DNA of 64,000 nucleotides from Villigracilis sp900696595 (GTDB lineage: Bacteria; Chloroflexota; Anaerolineae; Anaerolineales; Villigracilaceae), in assembly GCA_030263615.1 (NCBI GenBank), contig SZPH01000015.1, forward strand, positions 22,095 through 86,094. Direction: 5' to 3'. Every line of letters starts with the position of its first letter. Positions within the stretch are counted from its first letter, which is position 1. A program made the position numbers and the translations under genes. Below are positions 22,729 to 32,096 of the stretch, piece after piece. The notes beneath the pieces are model-generated. The model was not told the DNA's origin, ran no database searches, and worked only from the letters and a program-made list of their open reading frames with translations.

Positions 22729-22760
22729 GAGTCCGTTATATAATCATGACGGACTCTTTT
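22729..22760 (+). terminator. Rho-independent terminator closing the ccm operon
   Basis: Stem GAGTCCGT / ACGGACTC with a 12-nt loop followed by five T. The loop contains a TATAAT (22739-22744) that may be the -10 box for the next gene. Confidence 0.8.
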
Positions 22761-22769
22761 TATTTGCCC

Positions 22770-24428
22770 ATGAAGACCAGAGCGAGCCGCTTCTTTTTGA
22801 CTGTGATCGCAATCCTGAACATGGCGATTAGTTCCGGCTCCGCGCCCGCCCCCGGCCCGGCCCTCGCCCCCGATGCGGACTCCAACCCTCCGCCCGGGCC
22901 CGACCGCTTCTCCATCATCGCCGTCGAATACCAATCCTACGAATGGGAATTGCGCAGGTGGAAGGATCGCAAGGTCGCCTGTAATTTGACGATAGACCAT
23001 GACGGGATGCCCACGCCGGACGAAGTCTTCCGCGACTGCGGCACAATCATCTACCGCGAGTGGGTTTCCCAGCCGCTGTGCAACGTCAACAATGTAAAGA
23101 ATTGCGAGGGGTATTATGCCTTTTTGACGGGCGCGAAACCGCAGGAAAAAGAGATCGCCATGCAGTTGCCCGCCGCCAGCGCATGGATCACGCTCGAAGA
23201 CTGCGAACCGGTCTTCAGCGTCGGGACGAATATCTGCGAGAGCAAGCCCACCCTCGTCATCACCGGGCAGGAGCCGCTTCCCAACGAAAGCATCAACAAA
23301 ATAGAAGGCACATATAACGACGAGCCGTTCTTCTGCGACGAAAGCGATGTGTGCAAGTTCCGCATCCCTGAAACGGACGACGACGGCGCGGAAGTGACAT
23401 TTTGGGCGTATTCCACTTACGGAGACAGCAGCCTTGTTTATGAAGCGCAGGTGCGCGTCAAGCAGGCGGACGAGGGCGACCCGGATCAACTCTACTGGTA
23501 TGTGGACGTCCTCTCCTCGCAATGGCAGGGCGAAGTCAGCGCGACATGCTCCGAGACGTGGGGCGTCTTTCCTCCCGTCGGCGGCGCGCCGCAATGGTTG
23601 AGCGCCCCCACCGAAGACGAAGACCTGAGCAGCGACATACCCTACACCTATCTCGCGGCGAATCTGATCCTGCAAGGCATCGTGGACGCGCGCTCCTGTC
23701 CCGACGGCGGGCTTGCGCCGGGAAACGTCGTCAACCAATGCGGGCTGGAAAAATCGCGCGAGGCCGTGATCGAATGGCAGAACCAGTTTGACGGGCTGAT
23801 CCTCGAAACGGCAAAAGAGACCAACGTCCCTGCCTTCCTGCTGAAGAACCTGTTTGCGCGTGAAAGCCAGTTCTGGCCCGGAATCTTTCAGGGAGCCGCC
23901 GACATCGGGCTGGGACAACTCACCGAAAACGGCGCGGATACGACTCTCTTCTGGAACGAATCCTTCTTCAACCAATTCTGCCCGCTCGTCATGGATTCCG
24001 AATCCTGCGGGCTGGGCTACGCCCACCTGGAGGAAGAGCATCAGGCGGAATTACGCCGCGCGCTCGTCGGGAGCGTGGACGCAACCTGCGAGGAATGTCC
24101 GCTCGGGCTGGACCTCTCCCAGGCGGATTTTTCCATCGGCGTTTTCGCGCATACGCTCATCGCCAACTGCGAACAAGCGGCGCAGGTCGTGTATAACTAC
24201 ACCGGCAAAACCGCCGACCTGGCCGCAGAGTATGAAGACCTGTGGAAGTTCACGCTCGTCAACTACAACGCGGGCGGGGGCTGTCTCGCCGAAGCCGTCA
24301 GCGGAGGCTATGCCGCAAACAACCTGCCGCTCACCTGGGAGACCGTCTCCCCGCATCTGGTAGGAGTCTGCGCCAGCGCGGTGGATTACGTCAACGACAT
24401 CAGCAGCGAAGCGATGCCGCCCGAGTAG
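22770..24428 (+). CDS. Exported Cys-rich protein with lytic-transglycosylase-like domain
   Basis: 552 aa. Signal peptide (about 1-26), a Pro/Ala-rich linker, a Cys-rich beta region (about 50-290; many paired Cys such as CNVNNVKNC), then an SLT-like lysozyme fold (about 335-540). The likely catalytic Glu is in LKNLFARESQFW; GLGQLTENG corresponds to the GLMQI motif, and NYNAGGG is the late SLT motif. It probably cleaves peptidoglycan outside the cell. The ATG at 22770 is preferred because the one at 22746 lies in the terminator stem. No clear Shine-Dalgarno sequence was found for either. Confidence 0.75.
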   Translation: MKTRASRFFLTVIAILNMAISSGSAPAPGPALAPDADSNPPPGPDRFSIIAVEYQSYEWELRRWKDRKVACNLTIDHDGMPTPDEVFRDCGTIIYREWVSQPLCNVNNVKNCEGYYAFLTGAKPQEKEIAMQLPAASAWITLEDCEPVFSVGTNICESKPTLVITGQEPLPNESINKIEGTYNDEPFFCDESDVCKFRIPETDDDGAEVTFWAYSTYGDSSLVYEAQVRVKQADEGDPDQLYWYVDVLSSQWQGEVSATCSETWGVFPPVGGAPQWLSAPTEDEDLSSDIPYTYLAANLILQGIVDARSCPDGGLAPGNVVNQCGLEKSREAVIEWQNQFDGLILETAKETNVPAFLLKNLFARESQFWPGIFQGAADIGLGQLTENGADTTLFWNESFFNQFCPLVMDSESCGLGYAHLEEEHQAELRRALVGSVDATCEECPLGLDLSQADFSIGVFAHTLIANCEQAAQVVYNYTGKTADLAAEYEDLWKFTLVNYNAGGGCLAEAVSGGYAANNLPLTWETVSPHLVGVCASAVDYVNDISSEAMPPE

Positions 24429-24452
24429 GGCGGCGTTTCCTTTCAAAACTTA

Positions 24453-24461
24453 TGCTACACT
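24453..24461 (+). promoter_or_regulatory. Candidate extended -10 (TGCTACACT)
   Basis: TGC plus TACACT, 34 bp before the ATG at 24496, with AGGAGG in the leader. No clear -35 box. Confidence 0.4.
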
Positions 24462-24495
24462 TGCGCCGTCCATCATACACATTCAGGAGGGCTTC

Positions 24496-26478
24496 ATGCT
24501 CACCCTTGCAGAAAAAATCATCTTTTCCGTCGCAACCCTGGTCTCGCTCTACTTCACCTACAAAGGCGTGACGCGCATCATCGCCCAGATCGGAAGCGGG
24601 CAGGGAAAAATCAACTGGCAGATTGCGCTTCGCCGCCTGCCGGAACTGACTTTGCGGATGATTTCATTCCAGCCTGTATTTCGCCTGCGCTTTTGGGTCA
24701 GCCTGCTGCATGGTTTTATCGGCTGGGGGTTTCTCACCTATCTTGTGATCAACCTCTCGGATGTGGTCTACGGCTACACCCGCTTCAAGGTCCTGTACCA
24801 CATGGGAATTTTCGGGAATGTCTATCGCCTGCTGGCGGATTTGATGGGCATGGCGATCATGGTCTCCATGCTGGCGCTGGCGGTTCGGCGTTACATCCTC
24901 AAGCCGACGCATCTTTCCACGCGCGACGCCACGCTGTTGAATCCCAAAGCCCGCAAAGGCATTCTCTTCGATTCGGCGATTGTGACCGCCACGTTCTTCA
25001 CGCATAACTTTATGCGCATGACGGAAGAATCATTTCACCTGGCGCAAAAGGGACACACCGACGGGTGGCAACCGTTCATCTCCGCCGCGTCGCGCCTGTG
25101 GGCGGGGTGGGATGCGAACGCTCAGATGATCGGCGAGCATACCGCCTGGTGGATCTCGCTGGGCGTGGTCGTGGCGTTCCTGCCTTATTTCGCCTACTCC
25201 AAACACATGCACCTGTTCTTCGCGCCGTTGAATTTCGCGCTCAAGCCGGAACGCAAATCCATCGGGCAGTTGAGTTACATCAACCTCGACGATCAAAGCA
25301 TCGAACAATTCGGCGCCGCGAAGATGAGCGATCTCGGCTGGGAGCAGATCATGGACAGTTACGCCTGCATCCAGTGTTTTCGCTGTCAGGAGGTCTGCCC
25401 GGCGTATAACACGGGCAAAATTCTTTCGCCCGCCGCGCTGGAGATCAACAAACGCTATCACCTGAAAACGGGCGGAACGGACGTCGCCATGCTCGACCTG
25501 ATCCCCGCCGAAGCGGTCTGGGCGTGCACCAGTTGCGGCGCGTGCGTGGACATCTGCCCCGTCGGCAACGAACCGATGCGCGACATTCTCGACATCCGCC
25601 GCAATCTATCCATGATGGAAAGCGCGTTTCCCAAACAACTGGAGAACGCCTTCAAAGGCATGGAGCGCAACCAAAATCCCTGGAATGTTTCGCAGAACGA
25701 TCGCATGAAATGGGCGGATGGCATAAGCGTGCCGACCATTGAACAAAACGCCGAGCCTGATATTTTGTGGTGGGTTGGCTGCGCCCCCGCAACGGACAGC
25801 CGCGCGCAAAAAACCGCGCAAGCCTTTGCGAAAATCCTGAACGCGGCGGGAGTCAACTACGCCGTGCTTGGGAAAAACGAATCCTGCACGGGCGATTCCG
25901 CAAGACGCGCGGGACGCGAAGATATTTTCTTTGGGCTGGCTTCGCAAAACGTGGAAATCCTGAACGAGGTCAAGCCAAAACGAATTGTGACGACCTGCCC
26001 GCATTGTTTGCATACCATCAAAAACGAGTATCCCGCTTTTGGCGGAAATTATCAAGTCATCCATCATACGCAGTTGATCAACGAACTGGTGGGGGCGGGG
26101 AAGATCAAGTTACAAGTGACAAGCGACGAGTTACGAGTAACGTTCCACGACCCGTGTTATTTGGGGCGGCACAACAGGGAGGTGGACGCGCCGCGCGACG
26201 CGCTGAAATCGGCGGGGGCGCTGACGATTGAGATGCCGCGCAATTCCGCCAAGTCCTTCTGTTGCGGCGCGGGCGGGGCGCAGATGTGGAAAGAGGAAGA
26301 GGAGGGAACAGCGCGGGTGAATCTGACACGCTTCGCCGAAGCCAAATCCACGGGCGCGAACACGGTGGCGGTGGGATGCCCCTTCTGTCTGGCAATGATG
26401 ACCGATGCGGCCAAAGGCGACGGCGGGCTGATTCAGGTGAAGGATGTCGCCGAAATTGTGGCGGAGAGGTTGCGGTAG
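24496..26478 (+). CDS. Membrane-bound HdrD/DsrK-like Fe-S oxidoreductase
   Basis: 660 aa. The N-terminal half has six or so transmembrane helices (about 1-240) with histidines suited to heme b, as in NarI-like domains. Then come two 4Fe-4S motifs (CIQCFRCQEVCP and CTSCGACVDICP) and two CCG domains (WWVGCAP ... CPHCLHT; CYLGRH ... CCGAGG ... CPFCLAMM). This layout is that of heterodisulfide-reductase-like proteins that pass electrons between a cytoplasmic donor and menaquinone, including the ETF:menaquinone oxidoreductase group. The donor is not shown here. AGGAGG precedes the ATG. About 11 residues (LQVTSDELRVT) at 26110-26142 come from a heptamer array. The stop TAG is the first base group of a REP cassette. 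Confidence 0.88.
   Translation: MLTLAEKIIFSVATLVSLYFTYKGVTRIIAQIGSGQGKINWQIALRRLPELTLRMISFQPVFRLRFWVSLLHGFIGWGFLTYLVINLSDVVYGYTRFKVLYHMGIFGNVYRLLADLMGMAIMVSMLALAVRRYILKPTHLSTRDATLLNPKARKGILFDSAIVTATFFTHNFMRMTEESFHLAQKGHTDGWQPFISAASRLWAGWDANAQMIGEHTAWWISLGVVVAFLPYFAYSKHMHLFFAPLNFALKPERKSIGQLSYINLDDQSIEQFGAAKMSDLGWEQIMDSYACIQCFRCQEVCPAYNTGKILSPAALEINKRYHLKTGGTDVAMLDLIPAEAVWACTSCGACVDICPVGNEPMRDILDIRRNLSMMESAFPKQLENAFKGMERNQNPWNVSQNDRMKWADGISVPTIEQNAEPDILWWVGCAPATDSRAQKTAQAFAKILNAAGVNYAVLGKNESCTGDSARRAGREDIFFGLASQNVEILNEVKPKRIVTTCPHCLHTIKNEYPAFGGNYQVIHHTQLINELVGAGKIKLQVTSDELRVTFHDPCYLGRHNREVDAPRDALKSAGALTIEMPRNSAKSFCCGAGGAQMWKEEEEGTARVNLTRFAEAKSTGANTVAVGCPFCLAMMTDAAKGDGGLIQVKDVAEIVAERLR
26101..26142 (+). 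repeat. Heptamer array inside the Fe-S oxidoreductase gene
   Basis: Words AGTTACA, AGTGACA, AGCGACG, AGTTACG and AGTAACG in register. It encodes LQVTSDELRVT just before the second CCG domain motif HDPCYLGRH, where related proteins need only a short link. Confidence 0.78.
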
Positions 26479-26758
26479 GGGCGACCCGCCGGGGTTAGAC
26501 CAGAACCATGTCTGACAATGCGATTTTGCCCAACAACCGTCTCGTCCACCCGACAAGGGTCGCCCTTGCCGGTTAGAGGCAAATACCCATTTTCAAAATG
26601 CGTTATCGTTGAAATTACCACAAATGGAATCGCCAGGGTTCCTGAAAACAAAATTGCGCCGTAATCCAGGGCGACCCTTCCTCTGCAAATCGAGGTCAGG
26701 AAAAACAGGATGATTTCCAAAACATGTTGACCGATTGCGTTGACGGGTCGCCCCTACG
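26475..26758. repeat. RAYT-associated REP cassette, upstream copy
   Basis: About 284 bp, beginning GTAGGGGCGACCC and ending GGGTCGCCCCTAC, so its ends are inverted repeats. An internal pair is AAGGGTCGCCCTTGCCGG. About 75% similar to the cassette at 27349-27634 across its length. Its first bases hold the stop codon of the Fe-S oxidoreductase gene. No gene inside. Confidence 0.9.
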
Positions 26759-26764
26759 GCATAT

Positions 26765-27352
26765 ATGAAATCGAAATTCGATCCCCAGAAACACCATCGC
26801 CGATCCATCCGCCTGAAAAGCTACGACTACTCGTGGACGGGCGCATATTATGTGACCATCGTAACGTGGCGCAGGGGTATTCTCTTCGGGAAAATCGTAA
26901 ACGGGGAAATGATCTTGAACAAGGCGGGGAAGATCGTTTTGGCTGAATTGCTTGAATTGCCAAAACGACTACGTTACGTTGAACTGGGCGCATATGTCAT
27001 CATGCCCAACCACGTCCATGTCATCATTTTCATAAAATGTGATGCATCCCACCCCCTGCCAAACCAGTTCATCCGCAATGCTCTTTTGCACAACAATACA
27101 GCGGAATCCATCTCACCGCCGCGCGGACCAAAGCCCAAATCGCTGGGAGCGATCGTCGGACAATTCAAATCGAATGCAACCAGCCGTCTGTGGAAAATGC
27201 CCAGCCTGCGCGATTCTCCCATCTGGCAGAGGAATTATTACGAGCACGTCATCCGCGATGAAATAGACCTGAAAAACAAGACGGACTACATTGAAGCGAA
27301 TCCCTCGCTGTGGGATGAAGACGACGAAAACCCCGCAAATGCCAAACCGTAG
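26765..27352 (+). CDS. REP-associated tyrosine transposase (RAYT)
   Basis: 195 aa Y1/HUH transposase of the IS200-like RAYT group. The HUH motif is in MPNHVHVI and the likely nucleophile Tyr is in RNYYEHVIRDE. The conserved YYVTIVTWRR strand and a C-terminal KTDYIEANP block are typical. RAYTs are single-copy domesticated transposases that spread REP palindromes. The gene is framed by two diverged direct repeats whose tips are REP-like palindromes. The stop codon falls in the beginning of the second cassette, the same relation as between the first cassette and the upstream gene. It appears intact. Confidence 0.92.
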   Translation: MKSKFDPQKHHRRSIRLKSYDYSWTGAYYVTIVTWRRGILFGKIVNGEMILNKAGKIVLAELLELPKRLRYVELGAYVIMPNHVHVIIFIKCDASHPLPNQFIRNALLHNNTAESISPPRGPKPKSLGAIVGQFKSNATSRLWKMPSLRDSPIWQRNYYEHVIRDEIDLKNKTDYIEANPSLWDEDDENPANAKP

Positions 27353-27634
27353 GGGCGACCCGCCAGGGTTTGACAAATACCAACTCTGCCAATACACCAC
27401 TCTCCCAAGATCCGTCCCCTTTGCTCAACAAGGGTCGCCCTTGCCGGTTGCAAGAGTACGATTGTTTTCAAACGCATTAGCGGTGAAATCGCCGCTTATG
27501 GAATGTCCAATCCATCTCGAATTTGCGATTGCACTGTAATCCATGGCGACCCTTCTTTTGCAAATCGAGGTCAGGAAAAACGGGATGATTTCCAAAACAT
27601 GTTAACCGATTGCATGGACGGGTCGCCCCTACGG
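27349..27634. repeat. RAYT-associated REP cassette, downstream copy
   Basis: About 286 bp with the same ends as the upstream copy (GTAGGGGCGACCC ... GGGTCGCCCCTAC) and a well-conserved last 90 bp (CTTTTGCAAATCGAGGTCAG). It begins at the RAYT stop codon. TATAAT right after it (27635-27640) may serve the next gene. No gene inside. Confidence 0.9.
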
Positions 27635-27670
27635 TATAATCGCCTCAACAAGATTTTCAGGAGAGAGTTC

Positions 27671-30088
27671 ATGCCCAACAAAAAGAAGGGTACGATTGCG
27701 CTTCCCCTCGAAAAAGACGAGATCATCAAGGATTACCGCCTCGCCTATCAAAGCAGGCAGGCTTCGCTTATCGGTAGAAGAGAAGTATTGAGCGGCAAGG
27801 CAAAGTTCGGCATCTTCGGCGACGGCAAGGAAATTGCGCAACTCGCCATCGCGCGCGCCTTTCAAAAAGGCGACTGGCGCTCCGGTTATTACCGCGACCA
27901 GACCTGGATGTTCATGCTGGGCGCGATGAGCATCCAGGAATTTTTTGCGCAACTCTACGCCCATGCCGACATCGCCTACGACCCCGCCAGCGGCGGCAGG
28001 CAGATGAACGCGCACTTCGCCACGCGGCTTTTATACCCAAACGGATCGTGGCGCCCGCAGACGCAACTTTACAACACCACATCCGACGTGTCGCCGACGG
28101 GGTCGCAAATGCCGCGGGCGGTCGGGCTGGCGTACGCGTCGGTCGTCTATCGCAAACTCAAAGAACTTCAAAATCAAACCGATTTCTCGATCAACGGCAA
28201 CGAAGTGACCTTCGCCGCCATCGGCAACGCATCCGCCGCCGAAGGTTTGTTTTGGGAATCGGTCAACGCCATCGGCGTCCTCAAAGCGCCCGCCGTCATC
28301 ACCATCTACGACGACGGTTACGGCATCTCCGTCCCGAATCAATTTCAGATGGTCAAGGAAAACATCGGCGCGCTGCTCAAAGGCTTCGAGCGCGACTCCA
28401 ACACGCCGCCCGACAAAGCGTCAAACGGCTACGACCTTTATACCGTGCGCGCGTGGGATTATCCCGCATTGCTCGAAACCTATCAAACCGCCGCCAGAGT
28501 CGCGCGCGAAAATCACATCCCCTCGCTCGTGCATGTCGTTGATGTGACCCAGCCGCAGGGTCATTCAACGTCGGGCAGTCACGAGCGATATAAATCCCCG
28601 GAGCGATTGAAATGGGAGGAGGAATTCGACGGACTCAAAAGAATGCGTCAGTGGATGATAACCCAGCGCATCGTTTCCGCGCCCGAGCTGGATTCTGCTG
28701 AAAAGGCGGACTACGACGCCGTAGAGGGATTCCGCAAAGCCGCATGGGACGCCTATCTCTCCCCCATCAGCGACGAGCGCAATCAGGTCATGGACATGCT
28801 CGAAGAGATCGCCGGGTCTTCGAACCACGCGTCAGAGTTGAGAACGCTCAGGGATCGGCTATCCGCTCTCCCGTCGTACACGAGGCGCGACATCCATGCG
28901 GTGGCGCACGAAGCGCTGAGAATCCTCCGGGACGAGTCGAATCCGACGAAGCGGATTCTCGTCCAATGGAAATTTGAAAACGATAAGTTGAACGTGGAAC
29001 GCTACGGTTCGCATTTGTATTCGGGGACGGCGATGAAGGTGGGCGAAGTGAAACCGGTTTATTCCAATTCATCGCCGACGATGTTTGGGTTTGAAGTGAT
29101 CAACGCCGCATTTGATTCCGCGCTGGCGCGCGAGCCGCGACTCATTGCGTTCGGCGAAGACGTTGGAAAACTTGGCGACGTGAACCAGGGCTTCAAGGGG
29201 ATGCAGGAAAAATACGGCGAGTTGCGCGTGACGGACACGGGCATCCGCGAGGCGACGATTTTGGGGCAGGCGATCGGCATGGCGCTGCGCGGGTTGCGCC
29301 CGATCGCGGAGATTCAATATCTCGATTATGTGTTGTATGCGTTGCAAATCATGTCCGACGATCTGGCGACGTTGCATTGGCGCACCGCGGGCGGACAAAA
29401 AGCGCCCGTCATCGTGCGCACGCGCGGCCACCGGCTCGAAGGCGTGTGGCATGCCGGTTCGTTGATGTCGGGCATTTTGAATCTTGTGCGCGGCATGTAT
29501 GTTTTGGTTCCGCGCGACATGACCCGCGCCGCCGGGTTTTACAATGCGTTGTTGAAATCCGACGAGCCTGCGATTGTGGTCGAGGTGTTAAACGGCTATC
29601 GCGTAAAGGAGCGCCTGCCCGATAACATCGGCGAAATTACTTTGCCGCTGGGCGTGCCGGAGATCATCCGCAAAGGGAGAGATGTGACCGTTGTCACCTA
29701 CGGGGCGTGCTGTCGCGTTGTGATGGATGCCGCCGATAAGTTGGGCAAGGTCGGCGTCGAAGTCGAAGTGATTGACGTCCAGTCGCTCATGCCGTTCGAT
29801 ATTCGCGGCATGATTGTCGAATCTCTCAAGAAAACCAGCCGCATCCTGTTCGTGGACGAGGACGTCCCTGGCGGCGCGACGGCGTACATGATGCGGGAAG
29901 TCATCGAAAAGCAGGGCGGGTATTTTCATTTGGATTCGCCCGCGAGGACGTTATCCTCAAAGGCGCATCGCCCCGCGTATGGGTCAGATGGAGATTATTG
30001 GTCAAAGCCAAATGCGGAGACTGTGTTTGACGCAATTTACGAGATCATGCGCGAAGTTGATCCTGTTTCATATCCAAAGTTCGATTAA
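27671..30088 (+). CDS. Fused alpha-beta 2-oxoacid dehydrogenase E1
   Basis: 805 aa, with E1 alpha and E1 beta in one chain. The alpha part (about 1-420) has GYYRDQTWM, the ThDP-Mg region AAIGNASAAEGLFWESVNAIG ... YDDGYGISV and the HSTSGSHERY phosphorylation-loop-like region. The beta part (about 450-805) has FGEDVGKLGDVNQGF, EIQYLDYVLYALQ and the C-terminal VDEDVPGGATAYM. Such fusions decarboxylate pyruvate or branched-chain 2-oxoacids and acylate E2. The E2 gene follows; no E3 lies in the window. The ATG at 27671 has AGGAGAG before it; longer frames read into the REP cassette. Confidence 0.93.
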   Translation: MPNKKKGTIALPLEKDEIIKDYRLAYQSRQASLIGRREVLSGKAKFGIFGDGKEIAQLAIARAFQKGDWRSGYYRDQTWMFMLGAMSIQEFFAQLYAHADIAYDPASGGRQMNAHFATRLLYPNGSWRPQTQLYNTTSDVSPTGSQMPRAVGLAYASVVYRKLKELQNQTDFSINGNEVTFAAIGNASAAEGLFWESVNAIGVLKAPAVITIYDDGYGISVPNQFQMVKENIGALLKGFERDSNTPPDKASNGYDLYTVRAWDYPALLETYQTAARVARENHIPSLVHVVDVTQPQGHSTSGSHERYKSPERLKWEEEFDGLKRMRQWMITQRIVSAPELDSAEKADYDAVEGFRKAAWDAYLSPISDERNQVMDMLEEIAGSSNHASELRTLRDRLSALPSYTRRDIHAVAHEALRILRDESNPTKRILVQWKFENDKLNVERYGSHLYSGTAMKVGEVKPVYSNSSPTMFGFEVINAAFDSALAREPRLIAFGEDVGKLGDVNQGFKGMQEKYGELRVTDTGIREATILGQAIGMALRGLRPIAEIQYLDYVLYALQIMSDDLATLHWRTAGGQKAPVIVRTRGHRLEGVWHAGSLMSGILNLVRGMYVLVPRDMTRAAGFYNALLKSDEPAIVVEVLNGYRVKERLPDNIGEITLPLGVPEIIRKGRDVTVVTYGACCRVVMDAADKLGKVGVEVEVIDVQSLMPFDIRGMIVESLKKTSRILFVDEDVPGGATAYMMREVIEKQGGYFHLDSPARTLSSKAHRPAYGSDGDYWSKPNAETVFDAIYEIMREVDPVSYPKFD

Positions 30089-30168
30089 CCGTGAGGCGCG
30101 CCAGGAACGCGAAGAAATCCTTTTATTCCTGGCGCGCTTCGCGCTCTTGGCGGTAAATAGGAGACTCT

Positions 30169-31398
30169 ATGACAACCAAAGTTCTTGTCCCCCGGCTCGG
30201 CGAAGGAGTGGATGAAGTCACCGTTACAAAATGGCTCAAACAAGAGGGCGACTCGATCAAGGAATTGGAGCCGTTGCTCGAAGTCAACACCGACAAGGTG
30301 GATACCGAAATCCCTGCCCCGGCGACGGGAACGGTTTTGAAGATCGTCGCCCAGGAAGGCGTCCCGGCAAAGGTTGGGGAATTGCTGGCGATCATCGGTC
30401 AGCCTGGGGAAGAGGTGTCAGGCGTTTCGGTGTCAAGTGTCAGGTCTGTTGAAGAAGCATTGCCACAGGTCAAAGCAAACCTGACGCCTGATACTTCGCA
30501 CTTGAAACAGGACTTGGGCTTCATCTCCCCTGTCGTCGCAAGAGTCGCCGCCGAACATGGCGTAGATTTGTCGCAGGTCAACGGCACGGGCTTGAATGGG
30601 CGGATCACGAAGAACGATATTTTGGGCTATGTGGAGAGCAAAGGGTCTTCACGAATTGCCCCTTCGGGTCGGGCGTCAAGTCATACGAAATCCGTAATTG
30701 ATAATGAGTCTCTCGCGGGCGGGGATCAATTAATCAAACACTCAACGATACGGAAGCAAATCGCCGCGCACATGGTCGAGTCGAAGCATACGTCGCCGCA
30801 TGTGTTGACGGTGATGGAAGCGGATATGAGCAAGGTCGCCAAACACCGCGCCGCGAACAAAGCCGCGTTCGAACGCGACGGGGTAAACCTGACGTTTACA
30901 GCCTATTTCATGATGGCGATTGTGGCGGGATTGAAAGCCTATCCGCAGACCAATTCGTCGTGGACAGATGAAGGCTTGCTTGTCCATAAGAATATCAATT
31001 TAGGCATGGCGGTTTCATTGGGTGAGGAAGGCTTGATCGTGCCGGTAATCAAGAACGCCGACAATCTATCCTTGCTTGCAATGGCTCGAACGGTCAACGA
31101 TTTGGCTACGCGCTCCAGAAACAAAAAATTGCAACCCGATGAGGTCAAAGGCGGCACGTTCACGCTCACCAATCACGGCGTAAGCGGATCGCTCTTCGCC
31201 TTCCCGGTCATCAACCAGCCGCAGGCAGGCATCCTCGGAGTCGGCGCATTACAAAAGCGAGTGGTCGTTATTGACGACGCCATTGCCATCCGCCCGATGG
31301 TGTATCTCTCCTTCGTCTTCGATCACCGCATCCTCGACGGCGCGTCGGCGGATTGGTTTCTGGCAAAGGTCAAGGAGACGCTGGAGAGTTGGGGGTAG
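30169..31398 (+). CDS. Dihydrolipoamide acyltransferase (E2)
   Basis: 409 aa. One lipoyl domain (about 1-80; lipoyl-lysine in VNTDKVDTEIPAPATG), a peripheral-subunit-binding domain (about 122-160; SPVVARVAAEHGVDLSQVNGTGLNGRITKNDI in outline) and the acyltransferase core (about 190-409) with the active-site FDHRILDGASAD. It works with the E1 fusion directly upstream. The linker between lipoyl and binding domains (about 83-120) is coded by 7-nt periodic words and is unlike the usual Ala/Pro linkers. The stop codon is followed at once by another heptamer array. Confidence 0.93.
   Translation: MTTKVLVPRLGEGVDEVTVTKWLKQEGDSIKELEPLLEVNTDKVDTEIPAPATGTVLKIVAQEGVPAKVGELLAIIGQPGEEVSGVSVSSVRSVEEALPQVKANLTPDTSHLKQDLGFISPVVARVAAEHGVDLSQVNGTGLNGRITKNDILGYVESKGSSRIAPSGRASSHTKSVIDNESLAGGDQLIKHSTIRKQIAAHMVESKHTSPHVLTVMEADMSKVAKHRAANKAAFERDGVNLTFTAYFMMAIVAGLKAYPQTNSSWTDEGLLVHKNINLGMAVSLGEEGLIVPVIKNADNLSLLAMARTVNDLATRSRNKKLQPDEVKGGTFTLTNHGVSGSLFAFPVINQPQAGILGVGALQKRVVVIDDAIAIRPMVYLSFVFDHRILDGASADWFLAKVKETLESWG
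30411..30515 (+). repeat. Heptamer-like array coding the E2 interdomain linker
   Basis: Two runs, 30411-30447 (AGGTGTC, CAAGTGT, CAGGTCT types) and 30476-30515 (ACCTGAC, GCCTGAT, ACTTCGC types), partly inverted with respect to each other. They fall exactly in the flexible linker. Confidence 0.6.
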
Positions 31399-31433
31399 GG
31401 AAGTTGCGAGATACGAGTTGCGAGATACGAGGA
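31399..31433. repeat. Heptamer array after the E2 stop codon
   Basis: Words AGTTGCG, AGATACG, AGTTGCG and AGATACG in register between the E2 stop and the methyltransferase start. The last word merges into GAGGAA, which serves as the ribosome-binding site of the next gene. Confidence 0.85.
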
Positions 31434-31439
31434 ATGAGC

Positions 31440-31916
31440 ATGAGTGAAAAACAAAAAGATAGTCCGGCAGTAAACAAATACATCCATCCGCCCGTTGTGG
31501 CGATGTTCTATATTATCGTCGCGCTTCTTCTCGGAAGATTTATCCCCGCTCTTTCGGGGATGTCTCCGCTTCTCAAGAACGTCGGACTGGGTCTGACCTT
31601 CGTCGGCTTTTTGCTCGGCGTGGGCGCGTTCGTCGAATTCCGCAAGGCGCGGACGACGCTCGATCCGCACGGCTCGGTCAAGGCGCTGGTGACGGGCGGC
31701 ATCTATCGCTTCACGCGCAATCCCATCTATCTTGGTTTTTTTCTGATGGTCGTCGGCTTTCCGCTGGCGTATGGGACGTTGTGGGGTCTGGTCGCCGCCC
31801 CGTTCTTCGCCGCGACCATGAGTCGGCTGGTGATAGAGAAGGAGGAAGCCTACCTGGAAAAAAAGTTCAAGGATGGGTACGCAGGCTACCGGTCCAGGGT
31901 GAGGCGGTGGTTGTAG
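31440..31916 (+). CDS. ICMT/PEMT-like integral membrane methyltransferase
   Basis: 158 aa with four hydrophobic segments. It has the conserved pattern GGIYRFTRNPIYLGF and a C-terminal EKEEAYLEKKF ... YRSRVRRWL, as in isoprenylcysteine carboxyl methyltransferase and phospholipid methyltransferase-like bacterial proteins. The substrate is unknown. The start at 31440 is chosen because GAGG lies 7 bp before it; an ATG at 31434 is also possible. Confidence 0.85.
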   Translation: MSEKQKDSPAVNKYIHPPVVAMFYIIVALLLGRFIPALSGMSPLLKNVGLGLTFVGFLLGVGAFVEFRKARTTLDPHGSVKALVTGGIYRFTRNPIYLGFFLMVVGFPLAYGTLWGLVAAPFFAATMSRLVIEKEEAYLEKKFKDGYAGYRSRVRRWL

Positions 31917-32012
31917 AGTAACCAGGCTGGGGCGGATCAGTTCAACGACATCGCCATCCTCGGCTTGGGAAGGCGTGAAGCGCGGCAATCAATCATGACA
32001 GTTGGATGACAG

Positions 32013-32036
32013 ACAGGCGCGCGCCGCCTGTTTTTT
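32013..32036 (+). terminator. Rho-independent terminator
   Basis: Stem ACAGGCG / CGCCTGT with a 5-nt GC loop and six T. It separates the dehydrogenase block from the signalling genes; the rest of 31917-32096 shows no gene. Confidence 0.8.
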
Positions 32037-32096
32037 CATCCCCGCCATTGACGATTTACCGCGCCGTATGTAAACTGAAATCACCCAGAGGAGATC

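Noticed and set aside
22746..22769. Earlier ATG for the transglycosylase-like gene
   Set aside because: The ATG is in the stem-loop of the ccm terminator and adds residues before an otherwise normal signal peptide.
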